From Akkermansiaceae bacterium (GTDB lineage Bacteria > Verrucomicrobiota > Verrucomicrobiia > Verrucomicrobiales > Akkermansiaceae): a stretch of DNA of 64,000 bases. Shown one piece after another: positions 23,239 through 32,261 of this stretch (positions are counted from its first letter, which is position 1; every line of letters begins with the position of its first letter). A program made the translations under genes and the position numbers. The notes beneath the pieces are model-generated. The model saw nothing but the letters and a program-made list of their open reading frames with translations, ran no database searches and had not been told where the DNA came from. The stretch covers positions 1-64,000 of the forward strand of contig SUVK01000007.1 of NCBI GenBank assembly GCA_015062055.1. Direction: 5' to 3'.

Positions 23239-23372
23239 GCCCCTTTTTTACCTGAAATCGGCCCATTTTTCAACAAAATTCAAAAAAATGTCATTTTTTG
23301 CAAAAAAAAGCTTGCAATAGGCATCGAGAAGTGATAAACTCCCCCCGCACCCCGACAACGGGAAGATGCAAA

Positions 23373-23444
23373 TCCGGCGTAGCTCAGTGGCAGAGCGGAT
23401 GACTGTTAATCATTAGGTCGTTGGTTCGACCCCAACCGCCGGAG
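23373..23444 (+). tRNA. tRNA-Asn (GTT)
   Basis: The acceptor TCCGGCG pairs with CGCCGGA, the anticodon loop CTGTTAA carries GTT and the T-arm is GTTGG-TTCGACC-CCAAC. CCA is not encoded. A strong terminator follows at 23451. Confidence 0.95.
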
Positions 23445-23450
23445 GATGAA

Positions 23451-23485
23451 AGCTCGGTAAGTGAATCACTTACCGAGCTTTTTTA
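23451..23485 (+). terminator. Terminator of tRNA-Asn
   Basis: A 13-bp stem (AGCTCGGTAAGTG / CACTTACCGAGCT) followed by six T. The facing gene ends at 23502, so it may serve both directions. Confidence 0.9.
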
Positions 23486-23501
23486 TCGTTAGTAACAAGC
23501 A

Positions 23502-24560
23502 TCAAAACATACGCCGGGATGACACCACAGCCGGTATCACCACACCTGCGCATTTGATTAACAAGGGCGTACCATATTCTGAGCAGTCTGCATCTATCAA
23601 CGCCATGGCTATACCCAAATGCAGCGCCGGAGACTCGCACGCCTGCGTAACGGTGCCGATATCTTCCCCGTGCCGATTCATCACTACATCCCCACGCGCC
23701 GGCACGCCCTCTGACGTAGCACAACGAATGGGCACCAAACGGCGCGCTGCCTGCTGAGGCTGTGTTACCGCCTCGCTCCCAATGTAGTTTTTGTCTTCAC
23801 AGCAAAGCGGCTCCAACCCCGCAACAGATGGGGTAAGAGTGTCTGCCCCGGCATCTTGAGTACTCAACACCCCCTTCTCCATACGCAAACATTCCCGCGT
23901 TTTCATGCCACAGGGTATGGCACCGCTGCGCATCAAGGCCTCAAACAACTGAATCCCACGTGCGGCAGGGCAATAGATATCCACCCCATCTTCATCAAAC
24001 ACGCCGGCGCGGCTCACGTACAACACTTCCCCACGGTAAGTCAGTCGCTCAAATCCGTACAAGGTCGGGTATGGCAAATCCCCGAAAACTCGGCGAAACA
24101 CAGCTTCGCTTTCCGGCCCCTGCATGGCTATGGCACACCAAGCAGCCGTATCGTTATACAATGATACGCCACGCGGGGGCAAATGATTTTGCAACCAACC
24201 GGCATCTGTCTTCTCTTGCGCCGCAGAGCCAACTAAATAAAACAACTCGGGGGATTCACAAGCCAAGGTCATCTTATCAATAATGACACCTTGCGCATTC
24301 AGCATCAAGGTTTGATGAGCAGCCCCATTTTGCAGTTCTGCCACAGAATTACTGAACATCTTTTCCAACCACGGCAGCGCATGCTCTCCCTGTACCCTGA
24401 ACTTGGCAAGGTGAGACACATCAAAAATACCGCAAGATGCCCGCGCAGCCAAGTGCTCGTCGACCAAATTCGTATAGACCGAGGGCATGTTCCAACCGTC
24501 CGTCTCGCACATAGATGCCCCCAATTCCATATGCAACGGTGTTATAGGCGATTCTTTCAT
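23502..24560 (-). CDS. gcvT: Glycine-cleavage T-protein-like aminomethyltransferase
   Basis: A 352-residue GcvT fold, expected to transfer the methylene group to tetrahydrofolate in glycine cleavage. Recognisable parts are the N-terminal HMELGASMCETDGWNMPSVY, the FDVSHLAKFRVQG strand, AIAMQGPESEAVF and the RMEKGVLS region. It is slightly shorter than typical GcvT (about 360-375). The genes for the P and H proteins are not in this window. A YgfZ-like role in Fe-S repair is less likely because the K-G-C-Y-x-G-Q-E motif is absent. Confidence 0.8.
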   Translation of the reverse strand: MKESPITPLHMELGASMCETDGWNMPSVYTNLVDEHLAARASCGIFDVSHLAKFRVQGEHALPWLEKMFSNSVAELQNGAAHQTLMLNAQGVIIDKMTLACESPELFYLVGSAAQEKTDAGWLQNHLPPRGVSLYNDTAAWCAIAMQGPESEAVFRRVFGDLPYPTLYGFERLTYRGEVLYVSRAGVFDEDGVDIYCPAARGIQLFEALMRSGAIPCGMKTRECLRMEKGVLSTQDAGADTLTPSVAGLEPLCCEDKNYIGSEAVTQPQQAARRLVPIRCATSEGVPARGDVVMNRHGEDIGTVTQACESPALHLGIAMALIDADCSEYGTPLLIKCAGVVIPAVVSSRRMF

Positions 24561-24675
24561 TCTCTTATCTTTTCATTATTTACCCCACGAGTCAAGGAGT
24601 TAGAACCAACATAAAAACAAACTACATTTTATCTCACCTCGTGACAAAAAAATGCACCATTACGGCGATTTTTGA

Positions 24676-24704
24676 TTGATTATGCAGGGGGGAGAAGGTA
24701 GAAT
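24676..24704 (+). promoter_or_regulatory. Promoter of nagA
   Basis: TTGATT (24676-24681), 17 bp, TAGAAT (24699-24704). The ~45-nt leader contains a GGGGG-CAGTA-CCCCC hairpin (24720-24734). Confidence 0.65.
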
Positions 24705-24750
24705 AAGGGCACAGAAAGAGGGGGCAGTACCCCCGGTATCTTAAAACATC

Positions 24751-25893
24751 ATGAAAACGCTCATCACCAATGCGCACATCATCTCCCCGGGCATCGACAT
24801 CGTGGGAGGTTCCGTCCTGATTGACGGCTGCAAGATAGCCGCCGTTCTCACCCCCGGTGAAACCGCCGAGGCCGATAAGGTCATCGACGCCTGCGGCAAC
24901 ATGCTGATGCCGGGCTTTATCGATATACACTCACACGGCGCCGGCGGCTGCGACACCTGCGACTGCAAAGTTGAAAGTATACGCACCATTGCCGACTGCA
25001 AGATGAAAGAGGGTGTTACCACATGGTTGCCCACCACATTAACCCTCGGCACCAAGACCTTGATGGACGTATGCGAGGTGGTGAAGGAATACGCAGCTTC
25101 TCCCAATGGCTCCAAGACCCCCGGCGTGCACTTGGAGGGGCCCTACATCAACCCCAAGCAATGCGGTGCTCAAAACCCAGCTTTCGTGCGCCCGGCCGAC
25201 TATGAAGAGGTAGAAATGCTGCACAACATTTACCCGGTTCTTCTTATTTCGATGGCTCCGGAAATGCCCGGTGCCGAAGACTTTATTGCCAAGGCCAGTG
25301 CCGCCGGCATCACCTGCTCTGCCGGGCACTCCGCTGCCTCTTATGCCGACTTCAAGAAGGCTAAGGCCGCCGGTTTGAAGCACCTTACACACTTCTGCAA
25401 CCAAATGAGCCCGCAGCACCACCGCGAAATCGGGCTCGTGGGCTCCGGCATGCTGGATAAGGATGTGAAGATTGAGATTATCTGCGACAAGATTCACCTG
25501 TGTGAAGACATGCTCAAGCTCACCTTCACCAACAAGGACATCTCTCAGATGATGATGATTACGGACTCCTTAGCATGCTCTTGGATGCCCGATGGCCCCG
25601 GGTCTCTCGGTGGCCTGCCCATCATTGTGAAGGGCGGCGTGGCTCGCTTGGAGTCCGGCAACCTCGCCGGCTCTACCCTGCGCTTTGCCAAGGGCCTCAA
25701 GAATGTACAAGAGCTTACCGGCAAGCCCCTCTGCGAGCTGGTGAAGGCAACCTCTTGGAACCAAGCTCAATCCCTCGGGCTCTACGACCTCGGCAAAGTA
25801 GCCCCGGGCTACACGGCCGACCTCGTTCTGCTTGACGCCGAATACGATGTGGTGAAAACCATCATCGACGGCGAGGTTCGCTACGAGGCATAA
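24751..25893 (+). CDS. nagA: N-acetylglucosamine-6-phosphate deacetylase
   Basis: This cytosolic enzyme removes acetate from GlcNAc-6-P, a key step in using mucin or peptidoglycan amino sugars. Metal-site motifs are FIDIHSHG near the start, HLEGPYIN (Glu ligand), AGHSAA and LTHFCNQM; the catalytic Asp is in ITDSL. The 380-residue length is typical. The leader hairpin may influence expression. nagB is not adjacent. A terminator follows at 25913. Confidence 0.93.
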   Translation: MKTLITNAHIISPGIDIVGGSVLIDGCKIAAVLTPGETAEADKVIDACGNMLMPGFIDIHSHGAGGCDTCDCKVESIRTIADCKMKEGVTTWLPTTLTLGTKTLMDVCEVVKEYAASPNGSKTPGVHLEGPYINPKQCGAQNPAFVRPADYEEVEMLHNIYPVLLISMAPEMPGAEDFIAKASAAGITCSAGHSAASYADFKKAKAAGLKHLTHFCNQMSPQHHREIGLVGSGMLDKDVKIEIICDKIHLCEDMLKLTFTNKDISQMMMITDSLACSWMPDGPGSLGGLPIIVKGGVARLESGNLAGSTLRFAKGLKNVQELTGKPLCELVKATSWNQAQSLGLYDLGKVAPGYTADLVLLDAEYDVVKTIIDGEVRYEA

Positions 25894-25912
25894 GCCCCTA
25901 TCCCCCACCCTG

Positions 25913-25948
25913 CTCTCGGCGCGAATCTTGCGCGCCGAGAGTATTTTA
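25913..25948 (+). terminator. Terminator of nagA
   Basis: An 11-bp stem CTCTCGGCGCG (25913-25923) / CGCGCCGAGAG (25931-25941) followed by TATTTTA. Confidence 0.8.
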
Positions 25949-25980
25949 CGACTTAAAAATATCAAATATACCTGCCGAAT

Positions 25981-26736
25981 ATGAAAATATCTCCTCTTGC
26001 AGCAAAAATATGCAAAGCCAAAGGAATTGACCCAGCCGGCCTCATCGGCACCGGCCCGGGGGGGCGCATCATGGCGGCAGATGTGAAAGAAAATGCGCCG
26101 ACAAAACAGCGTAGCGGCACCGCCATTGCAGAGTTTGCCCTGTTGCCCACCCGCCCGCAAAAAGATAATTATTACGTCTACGATATGTCCGTAGACATGG
26201 CAGCCTTAGGCGACATCAGCCTGCCGATTGCCGTGCAGTGCGAAAAATTGCTCGAGAACCGCTACTCGGTCATTGATTACATTACACGCGCCGTCATCAA
26301 AGCCGGGCTTTCTGCCCCATCTCTGCAACAATACACGGAGCCTGCAGACGTGCTTATTTTTGAAAACAGCGGGGAGAAACGCGCAGCCGTAACAAATGCG
26401 GCTAAAAAGAATATCTTCAAAATATCACGAGAGGCAGCGTCCGGGGCACCGATACCGGCCAACTACAACCCGATGTTTATCGTGTGCGATGCCCATACCT
26501 CGAGGGCCTGCGTAGCAGAACACGTAGAACCCGGCTGCCGCCCGCTCTTTGCATTTGTAGACCGTGGCAACACCCCCAAAGAAAGAGTACGAGCAGGCGC
26601 AGCGGGCATGGCAGACTACATCCTTTCGTACACATTCTACGTGCACACCTCCATCCCCGAGGCAGAGGCCAACGGGGTAGCAGCTAACCTGCACGCCATG
26701 CTCTATAACCCCGTGCGCTTACTACTGCTCTCTTGA
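25981..26736 (+). CDS. E2-like protein: E3-binding domain plus degenerate acyltransferase domain
   Basis: Residues 1-38 form a peripheral subunit-binding domain (SPLAAKICKAKGIDPAGLIGTG, then GRIMAADV) of the kind that docks E3 or E1 onto 2-oxoacid dehydrogenase E2 cores. The rest (~60-251) follows the E2 catalytic fold to its end, where a normal HRVVDG motif is replaced by VHTSIPEAEA: the His is kept and the Asp is lost. There is no lipoyl domain. At 251 residues it is far shorter than an E2. It may be a structural or regulatory pseudoenzyme. It precedes mntP by 9 bp, so the two are probably cotranscribed. Confidence 0.7.
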   Translation: MKISPLAAKICKAKGIDPAGLIGTGPGGRIMAADVKENAPTKQRSGTAIAEFALLPTRPQKDNYYVYDMSVDMAALGDISLPIAVQCEKLLENRYSVIDYITRAVIKAGLSAPSLQQYTEPADVLIFENSGEKRAAVTNAAKKNIFKISREAASGAPIPANYNPMFIVCDAHTSRACVAEHVEPGCRPLFAFVDRGNTPKERVRAGAAGMADYILSYTFYVHTSIPEAEANGVAANLHAMLYNPVRLLLLS

Positions 26737-26745
26737 TATAGGCTC

Positions 26746-27321
26746 ATGAATTGGGTAGAGATTCTCATCATCGGCTTTGCTTTGGCCGTAGATGCCACCG
26801 TATATTCATTCTCGTACGGGCTTATTTTAAGGACAAAGCGTACATTATCATCCCTTTGGCTGGCACTTACGGTAGGTCTTTATCAAGCGGGCATGCCCTT
26901 GGTGGGCTACCTGTTCGGGCACGAGCTTAAGACTTACGTAGAAGGTGCCGCCCCGTTTTTGGTGCTGACTGTTTTTATGCTACTGGGCGGCTACATCATT
27001 TACGAAGCTTGGCTCAACGAAAACGAAGAAGCCAACGATAATGCCTCACCATTGAGCTTCTTGGCGCTCATGGTTGTAGGCATAGCTACCGCTATAGACG
27101 CCTTTGCCGTGGGTACGGGCATGGCTCTGGGCAATATTGGAGGCAATATTCAAGAGTTACCCCTGCTCTTAAGCGCAGTAGGTATCATCGGCGCCATCAC
27201 GTTTATGTGTTCTACGGCAGCATTTCACAGCGCTCGCCTCTTACACCACCTGCCAACCAAATGGCTGGAAACCACGGCCGGTCTTCTCCTCATCGGCCTG
27301 GGACTGAATGCCGCTTTTTAA
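26746..27321 (+). CDS. mntP: MntP-like manganese efflux pump
   Basis: A 191-residue inner-membrane protein with six predicted helices and the two family motifs: ALAVDATVYSFSYG near the N-terminus and GIATAIDAFAVGTGMAL after the middle loop, each with the conserved Asp. MntP exports Mn2+ and protects against its excess. The length matches the family (about 188). No yybP-type riboswitch can fit in the 9-bp gap upstream; regulation would come from the preceding gene. Confidence 0.85.
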   Translation: MNWVEILIIGFALAVDATVYSFSYGLILRTKRTLSSLWLALTVGLYQAGMPLVGYLFGHELKTYVEGAAPFLVLTVFMLLGGYIIYEAWLNENEEANDNASPLSFLALMVVGIATAIDAFAVGTGMALGNIGGNIQELPLLLSAVGIIGAITFMCSTAAFHSARLLHHLPTKWLETTAGLLLIGLGLNAAF

Positions 27322-27406
27322 TTTGAATACCGCTTCTGAGAAGCCCCCTATAGAAAAAAGCTTCTTTATATATGGCGGTACCCACAGCTAATTTCTTTAT
27401 GAATCA

Positions 27407-28759
27407 CTAAAGATTGGTAACGTTTGTTCCTTTTTTGAAATTTTCCATTATTTGAGCAAAAAAAACTGAATCTCGCTCATTAAGCATGTATTTGTTCTTA
27501 TTTATTCCATTTATTGCCCGAATGAATGAAGCCAGCTCATATCGGAGTCCATCTTCATCAAACTTGAAAAAATACTTTCTCGTCAATCTTAGATCCTCGA
27601 ATCTTATTTCAAAATATTCCGTTTTCCACCAAGGTGCAGGCACATAAATATACCCTTTCGTCCCGGCGATACATAAATCACCTTCTTTTTTAACTCCTAT
27701 TCCAACAGTTGCGCTGCATATAGCCTTTCTGTATATTAAGTTTGCCCTTGTAAAGACGTCTACTCCGGTTTCCTTATCTATTTCTGTTAGAAAACTTACA
27801 TGAGAAGGCGTTACCCCCAAGAGTTTAGCTATAATCAAAAGCGGATATGTTCCCAACTCCGAAAATGCACCACCGCATTGATTATAATCGTATTCTCGCA
27901 ATGTTTTATCTGTAATTAATTTTGTAAACGTCGCATCTATAGCCTTAATATCCCCAATTATTCCACTTTTTGTGATAGATACGAGTCTATCGAAAGCCGG
28001 AGCATATGCCGTCTTTACAGCCTCCATAAGTATACAATTATTGGCTTTTGCTATGGCAAAAAGTTCCGTCGCTTGAGTTGCGTTCAATGTGAGTGGCTTT
28101 TCACATAAAACATTTTTTTTGTTGTTAAGTGCTACTCTTGAGTAATCATAATGAACATGGTGGGGAACAGCAATGTATACGGCATCTACGTTTTCTAAAA
28201 ACTCTATATAATCCGAAAATGCCTTAGGTATTTCATTTGTTTCAGCAAATGCTTTTGCCTTGTCTATGTTACGGGCATATACAGCCTCTAATTCAAGGCC
28301 ACTGACATATTTTGATTCCCTGACAAATCGGGAGGAAATTCTACCGGTTCCAACGATACCTATACGAATAATTTTATTCTGTTTCAATCGAAGCTCGGTA
28401 GAGGATATACCTTGCGTTCTTGGCAAATATATAACATCACAATACTCCTTAAGGTAATCAAACTTCCCCAACCAATCCGAACCAATAGCGAATATATCAA
28501 CATTATATTGCTGAATATCGGATATTTTTTGTCCTTCCTCCTCTTCGACAATAATTTGATCGGCAAGCCCTGTTTGCTTTACATTTTCTATTCGTTTTGC
28601 ACAACTTTGATATACGTTTAATTTACCTCGTTGCTGATCATAAAAATCACTGGTAACGCCTACTATTAATCGATCTCCTAATTTTTTTGCTCTTTCCAGA
28701 AGTCTTTTGTGTCCGGAATGAAATAAATCAAAGGTGCCGTATGTAATGACCGTCTTCAT
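27407..28759 (-). CDS. Cytidylyltransferase fused to Gfo/Idh/MocA oxidoreductase
   Basis: Residues ~1-130 are a TagD/GCT-type nucleotidyltransferase: YGTFDLFHSGHKRLL carries the HxGH signature, and the ISSTELR segment matches the second family motif. From ~133 a Rossmann oxidoreductase begins (IRIGIVGTGRISSRF), with the catalytic-type CEKPLTL in the middle and a beta-sheet C-terminal domain. The fusion would make a CDP-activated polyol and oxidise or reduce a sugar in one chain, likely for a surface glycan. The gene is much more AT-rich than its neighbours and pairs with licD upstream, which suggests lateral gain. Confidence 0.85.
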   Translation of the reverse strand: MKTVITYGTFDLFHSGHKRLLERAKKLGDRLIVGVTSDFYDQQRGKLNVYQSCAKRIENVKQTGLADQIIVEEEEGQKISDIQQYNVDIFAIGSDWLGKFDYLKEYCDVIYLPRTQGISSTELRLKQNKIIRIGIVGTGRISSRFVRESKYVSGLELEAVYARNIDKAKAFAETNEIPKAFSDYIEFLENVDAVYIAVPHHVHYDYSRVALNNKKNVLCEKPLTLNATQATELFAIAKANNCILMEAVKTAYAPAFDRLVSITKSGIIGDIKAIDATFTKLITDKTLREYDYNQCGGAFSELGTYPLLIIAKLLGVTPSHVSFLTEIDKETGVDVFTRANLIYRKAICSATVGIGVKKEGDLCIAGTKGYIYVPAPWWKTEYFEIRFEDLRLTRKYFFKFDEDGLRYELASFIRAINGINKNKYMLNERDSVFFAQIMENFKKGTNVTNL

Positions 28760-28807
28760 TGCTTGAACTTCTATTTAATTAGAATTAAGTTCACTTTTCT
28801 GCGTCTA

Positions 28808-29665
28808 TCAAGAATCATGCTGTTGCTCGTTTTTTGCTGAAACATAATAAGTATATGACTTTTCTGTATCAACGATACCGCCAAAATGTCTGGGGGCTTG
28901 ATCCTCAATTGGGGGATATTTCATATAATCACCATAGCGCTTGCTGAGATACTCATGGCACCCGGTGGGTATATTAATTGATATATCCTCGAATGGCACG
29001 CTGATTGTGCCCTCAAACCATTCTGCAGGGTAATGCAATTTTCTGAATTCTTGATCGCAAATGATGCTGGAGGGTTTCAGGCTCCTCAACATATTATCCA
29101 TTTTACGTGCAGCTTTTTGCCTATCGGAGTAAAATAAATTTACCAGTGGTACCAATAATGCCCTTAGCTTATTTTTTATACCCGATTGCTTCCAGTGATA
29201 TGACACCGACTTCTTGGTTGATATAATATTTTGATAGTATCTTTTCCGCAATCCAAAAATTAAGGAACGGATTGCATTTTTCGGATGATAATCCCACGGA
29301 AAAATATCGATAAATATCCCTTGATTGCCACGATTATGTTCCCAACCGGGTTCAAGAAAAGCAGTACTAGTGTCGCGAACTTTTGCATGTAAGATGTTAT
29401 AGTCAGGATCTGTATCGCGATATTGAACAAAAAGGTGAGGTGGCAGCAATGCCGGGGCTTCGCGTATAAACCTGTCGAAATCCTCTCGTTTCATCCCTAA
29501 ATCTATATCATCATCCCATGGAATAAAGCCTTTGTGACGAACGGCCCCTAAAGCAGTACCATATGCTGCAAAATACTGTATTCCCAGCTCATTGCAAACT
29601 TTTATCACTTCTTTCAATATTTGCAACTCTTTTAATTGAAGCTTTTTAAGAATATCTGCATTCAT
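28808..29665 (-). CDS. LicD-family phosphotransferase
   Basis: A 285-residue enzyme of the LicD/fukutin family, which transfers phosphocholine or polyol phosphate from a CDP precursor to a glycan. The signatures are YGTALGAVRHKGFIPWDDDID with the metal-binding DDD and GIFIDIFPWD. It is cotranscribed with the downstream cytidylyltransferase fusion, which could supply its CDP substrate. The gene is AT-rich. A promoter at 29872-29899 implies a leader of about 200 nt. Confidence 0.9.
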   Translation of the reverse strand: MNADILKKLQLKELQILKEVIKVCNELGIQYFAAYGTALGAVRHKGFIPWDDDIDLGMKREDFDRFIREAPALLPPHLFVQYRDTDPDYNILHAKVRDTSTAFLEPGWEHNRGNQGIFIDIFPWDYHPKNAIRSLIFGLRKRYYQNIISTKKSVSYHWKQSGIKNKLRALLVPLVNLFYSDRQKAARKMDNMLRSLKPSSIICDQEFRKLHYPAEWFEGTISVPFEDISINIPTGCHEYLSKRYGDYMKYPPIEDQAPRHFGGIVDTEKSYTYYVSAKNEQQHDS

Positions 29666-29960
29666 AAAATAGAATTTCTAAATATATACGGAGATTTCTT
29701 ATTATTGGTTTAGTTAATTAGCTGCTTGAATAATAACATTTTTCTAAACTATAAGCAATGCTTTTTTTATTTCCCATATTACTACACAGTAGCAAACGGA
29801 CACTCTTTGGTACTCTAGCCATCGAAAGCTACGGTTATACAAAGATGAAAAACATCCCCTTTCAACTTCAGATTATACAGGGAATCAGCTTGTTGTCAAG
29901 CACGAGCTTAATACGAATCTCAACTTAGTGTCTTAATTTCATATGCCTTTATACTTTCAA
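29666..29960. other. AT-rich intergenic region with long licD leader
   Basis: The 295 bp hold a minus-strand promoter (29872-29899) and the ~200-nt untranslated leader of licD. I see no open frame or recognisable riboswitch in the leader. Confidence 0.5.
29872..29899 (-). promoter_or_regulatory. Promoter of the licD operon
   Basis: Minus-strand TTGACA (29894-29899), 16 bp, TATAAT (29872-29877): consensus hexamers. Confidence 0.8.
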
Positions 29961-30467
29961 TTATCTATCCGCAGACAGGTCATTAATCAACCTCACCACG
30001 GCACGCACATTCGGCACATTATAAAACACGGCAGATTCATCATCTGCAGGTGTGGCAAATATAATATCGCCGGCAGCGGAGGGTTTCATCATGACTCGCC
30101 GCACCATATTTTGAGTAAGAGGCAGACTTACCACATCATCTGCTGCGCTATTAAGCCATGCAACGCGGTGATTGGTCAGCATATAGATTTTATGACCACG
30201 AGCGCAAACTTTGCAAAAGCTCCACCAAGCTACCGCGCACATAGGCAGCAACAGCAGTATTCCCCCTGTAACGCTTTGGGTGTGTCGCCATAACACCCAA
30301 GCTGCAACAACGCTTATGGCACAAAGGGTGGCATTGAGTATCAGCAGCATCGATTTTGCACCTCTCGGCAAATTACCGCAGGTACCGCACCAATACAGTT
30401 TTTCGCCGCTGCGTAAGTTGGCAGCTATACAGTTCTTTCCCCGTGGTGATACCGCTTGTTTGCTCAT
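29961..30467 (-). CDS. Membrane protein with PH-like domain (bPH type)
   Basis: I start at ATG 30467 (168 residues); the ATG at 30473 is also possible. An N-terminal segment has a CGTCGNLPRGAKS pair of Cys, two hydrophobic helices follow (residues ~38-82), and the C-terminal half reads as a bacterial PH-like domain (YMLTNHRVAWL, DIIFATPADDESAVFYNV). This matches YdbT-like or bPH2 proteins of unknown role. It lies just downstream of the glyQS terminator on the same strand, with its own transcription implied. Confidence 0.6.
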   Translation of the reverse strand: MSKQAVSPRGKNCIAANLRSGEKLYWCGTCGNLPRGAKSMLLILNATLCAISVVAAWVLWRHTQSVTGGILLLLPMCAVAWWSFCKVCARGHKIYMLTNHRVAWLNSAADDVVSLPLTQNMVRRVMMKPSAAGDIIFATPADDESAVFYNVPNVRAVVRLINDLSADR

Positions 30468-30486
30468 AAGCATTTAAGAGAAAAAA

Positions 30487-30515
30487 GCCCGCGCGGCACT
30501 ATGGCCACGCGGGCA
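30487..30515 (-). terminator. Terminator of glyQS
   Basis: GCCCGCG... / ...CGCGGGC stem (30488-30514); on the minus strand it is followed by TTTTTT. Confidence 0.88.
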
Positions 30516-30530
30516 GCAAGGAATGATTAA

Positions 30531-32114
30531 TCAATGAATACGCTTAAGAAGCCAGGGCAACAGCTCCTTGATGGCCACACGCTCTTGCTCCATGGAGTCT
30601 CGGTGACGGATGGTGACGGTATCCTTAAGGGAGACATCGCCCTCCTCGCCCAGTGTCTCAAAGTCTACCGTAATGCAGAAGGGGGTACCTACCTCGTCCT
30701 GGCGACGATAACGGCGGCCTACGGCTCCGCTCTCATCGTAGAACACATTCATGAAGGGGCGCAACTCTGCCTCAATCTCGCGGGCAATTCGCACCTGCTC
30801 TGCGTTCTTTTTAAGCAGCGGGAAGATGGCAGCCTTGATGGGAGCCATGCGCGGGTGGAAACGCATGACGGTGCGGATGTCGCTCTTGCCGTCCTTGCCG
30901 AGCTCTTCCTCATCATAGGCCTCGCAAATAACGGCCAGCACGGAGCGGTCGCAACCGGCAGAGGGCTCTACCACGTGGGGGATGAATTTCTCGCGCGAGG
31001 CTTCGTCAAAGTACTCCATCGGCTTGCCGGAGCCCTCTTGGTGGCGGCCCAAGTCATAATCGGTACGGTAGGCTATCCCCATGAGCTCCTGCACACCGAA
31101 GGGGAACTCGTACTCCAAGTCGTAGGTCTTCTTGGAGTAGAAAGCGCGCTCATCTTCGGGTACGTCCAAGATATGAATCTTATCACGTGCAATACCAATA
31201 TTTTCGTAGAACTTGAGGCAAAACTCCAGCCACTCGTCGGTAAGGGCAAAGCCGTTTTCAGCGCGGCAGAAGTATTCTACCTCCATTTGCTCGAACTCTC
31301 GCGAGCGGAAGGTGAAGTTGCGCGGGTTAATCTCGTTGCGGAAGGATTTGCCGATTTGGGCAATGCCGAAGGGGATCTTCATGCGGGAGGAATCCAGCAC
31401 ATTTTTGTACTGGCAGAAGATGCTCTGAGCGGTCTCGGGACGCAGCCAACCGATGGAAGCGGGGTCGTTCTCATCGGATGTAGCACCGATGGTGGTCTTG
31501 AACATGAGGTTGAAAGAGCGAGCCTCTGTCACCAAAGAACCGTTGGAGGGATTGTAACGCGTGCTGTCAGCTACGGTCTCGGTAGTTTCCTCTACCAACT
31601 CAATATCTGCCAAGGGTATATTCTTGCCCGATATCTGGCTGTAGTACTGCTGGGCACTGCGGCGGGCTGCCTTGGCCTCTTTCTCGCTGCCCTCGAGGGT
31701 CAGCATCGAGAACTCCTTGTTGCTGTGCCATGAGCCATCTTTCGCAGCAGCGCCTTTCCACCAAAATGCAACACCGCTTTGGGCTGGAATTTGGTCAGCA
31801 CGCAAGCGCTCTTTACTCAACAAGCAATCGCACAGCGGGTCAGAGAAGCCACCCACGTGACCCGAGGCTACCAATACGGAGTTATGCGTGAGGATGGAGC
31901 CATCCATACCCACCACATCGGGGCGCTCCTGTACGTACACACGCCACCAGTAATCTTTCAAATTACGCTTGAGCTCCACACCTAGAGGGCCGTAGTCCCA
32001 GCAACCATTCAAGCCGCCATATATCTCTGCTGCCTGAAAAATAAAACCTTTGCGCTTGCAAAGGCTCACAATCTTCTCCATACGTTCGGGGTCTGTCTGT
32101 GTGCGATCTGCCAT
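30531..32114 (-). CDS. glyQS: Glycyl-tRNA synthetase, single-chain type
   Basis: The 527-residue class II synthetase charges tRNA-Gly. Class II motifs are visible: GLNGCWDYGPLGVELKRN, the motif 2 arginine in FRNEINPRNFTFRSREFEQ, and PSAGCDRSVLAV in motif 3. It is the alpha2 (archaeal/eukaryote-like) form, slightly longer than Thermus GlyRS. The promoter TTGCAT - 16 bp - TAGAAT ends 9 nt before the ATG, so the leader is only 2-3 nt. Two tRNA-Gly genes also lie in the window (46,927 and 47,234). Confidence 0.95.
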   Translation of the reverse strand: MADRTQTDPERMEKIVSLCKRKGFIFQAAEIYGGLNGCWDYGPLGVELKRNLKDYWWRVYVQERPDVVGMDGSILTHNSVLVASGHVGGFSDPLCDCLLSKERLRADQIPAQSGVAFWWKGAAAKDGSWHSNKEFSMLTLEGSEKEAKAARRSAQQYYSQISGKNIPLADIELVEETTETVADSTRYNPSNGSLVTEARSFNLMFKTTIGATSDENDPASIGWLRPETAQSIFCQYKNVLDSSRMKIPFGIAQIGKSFRNEINPRNFTFRSREFEQMEVEYFCRAENGFALTDEWLEFCLKFYENIGIARDKIHILDVPEDERAFYSKKTYDLEYEFPFGVQELMGIAYRTDYDLGRHQEGSGKPMEYFDEASREKFIPHVVEPSAGCDRSVLAVICEAYDEEELGKDGKSDIRTVMRFHPRMAPIKAAIFPLLKKNAEQVRIAREIEAELRPFMNVFYDESGAVGRRYRRQDEVGTPFCITVDFETLGEEGDVSLKDTVTIRHRDSMEQERVAIKELLPWLLKRIH

Positions 32115-32203
32115 AACACCGCTATTCTACATCAATTTGGCTTATATGCAAGCATAAAGGCGCATGAAGTGCGACACCAATGACTGAATTTGCTATTTAC
32201 GGC

Positions 32204-32232
32204 TTGACGCACGCTGCAACAATGTATACACT
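32204..32232 (+). promoter_or_regulatory. Promoter of the lipoprotein gene at 32262
   Basis: TTGACG (32204-32209), 17 bp, TACACT (32227-32232). Confidence 0.7.
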
Positions 32233-32261
32233 ATAAACACAAACAGATATAACGTTACACG

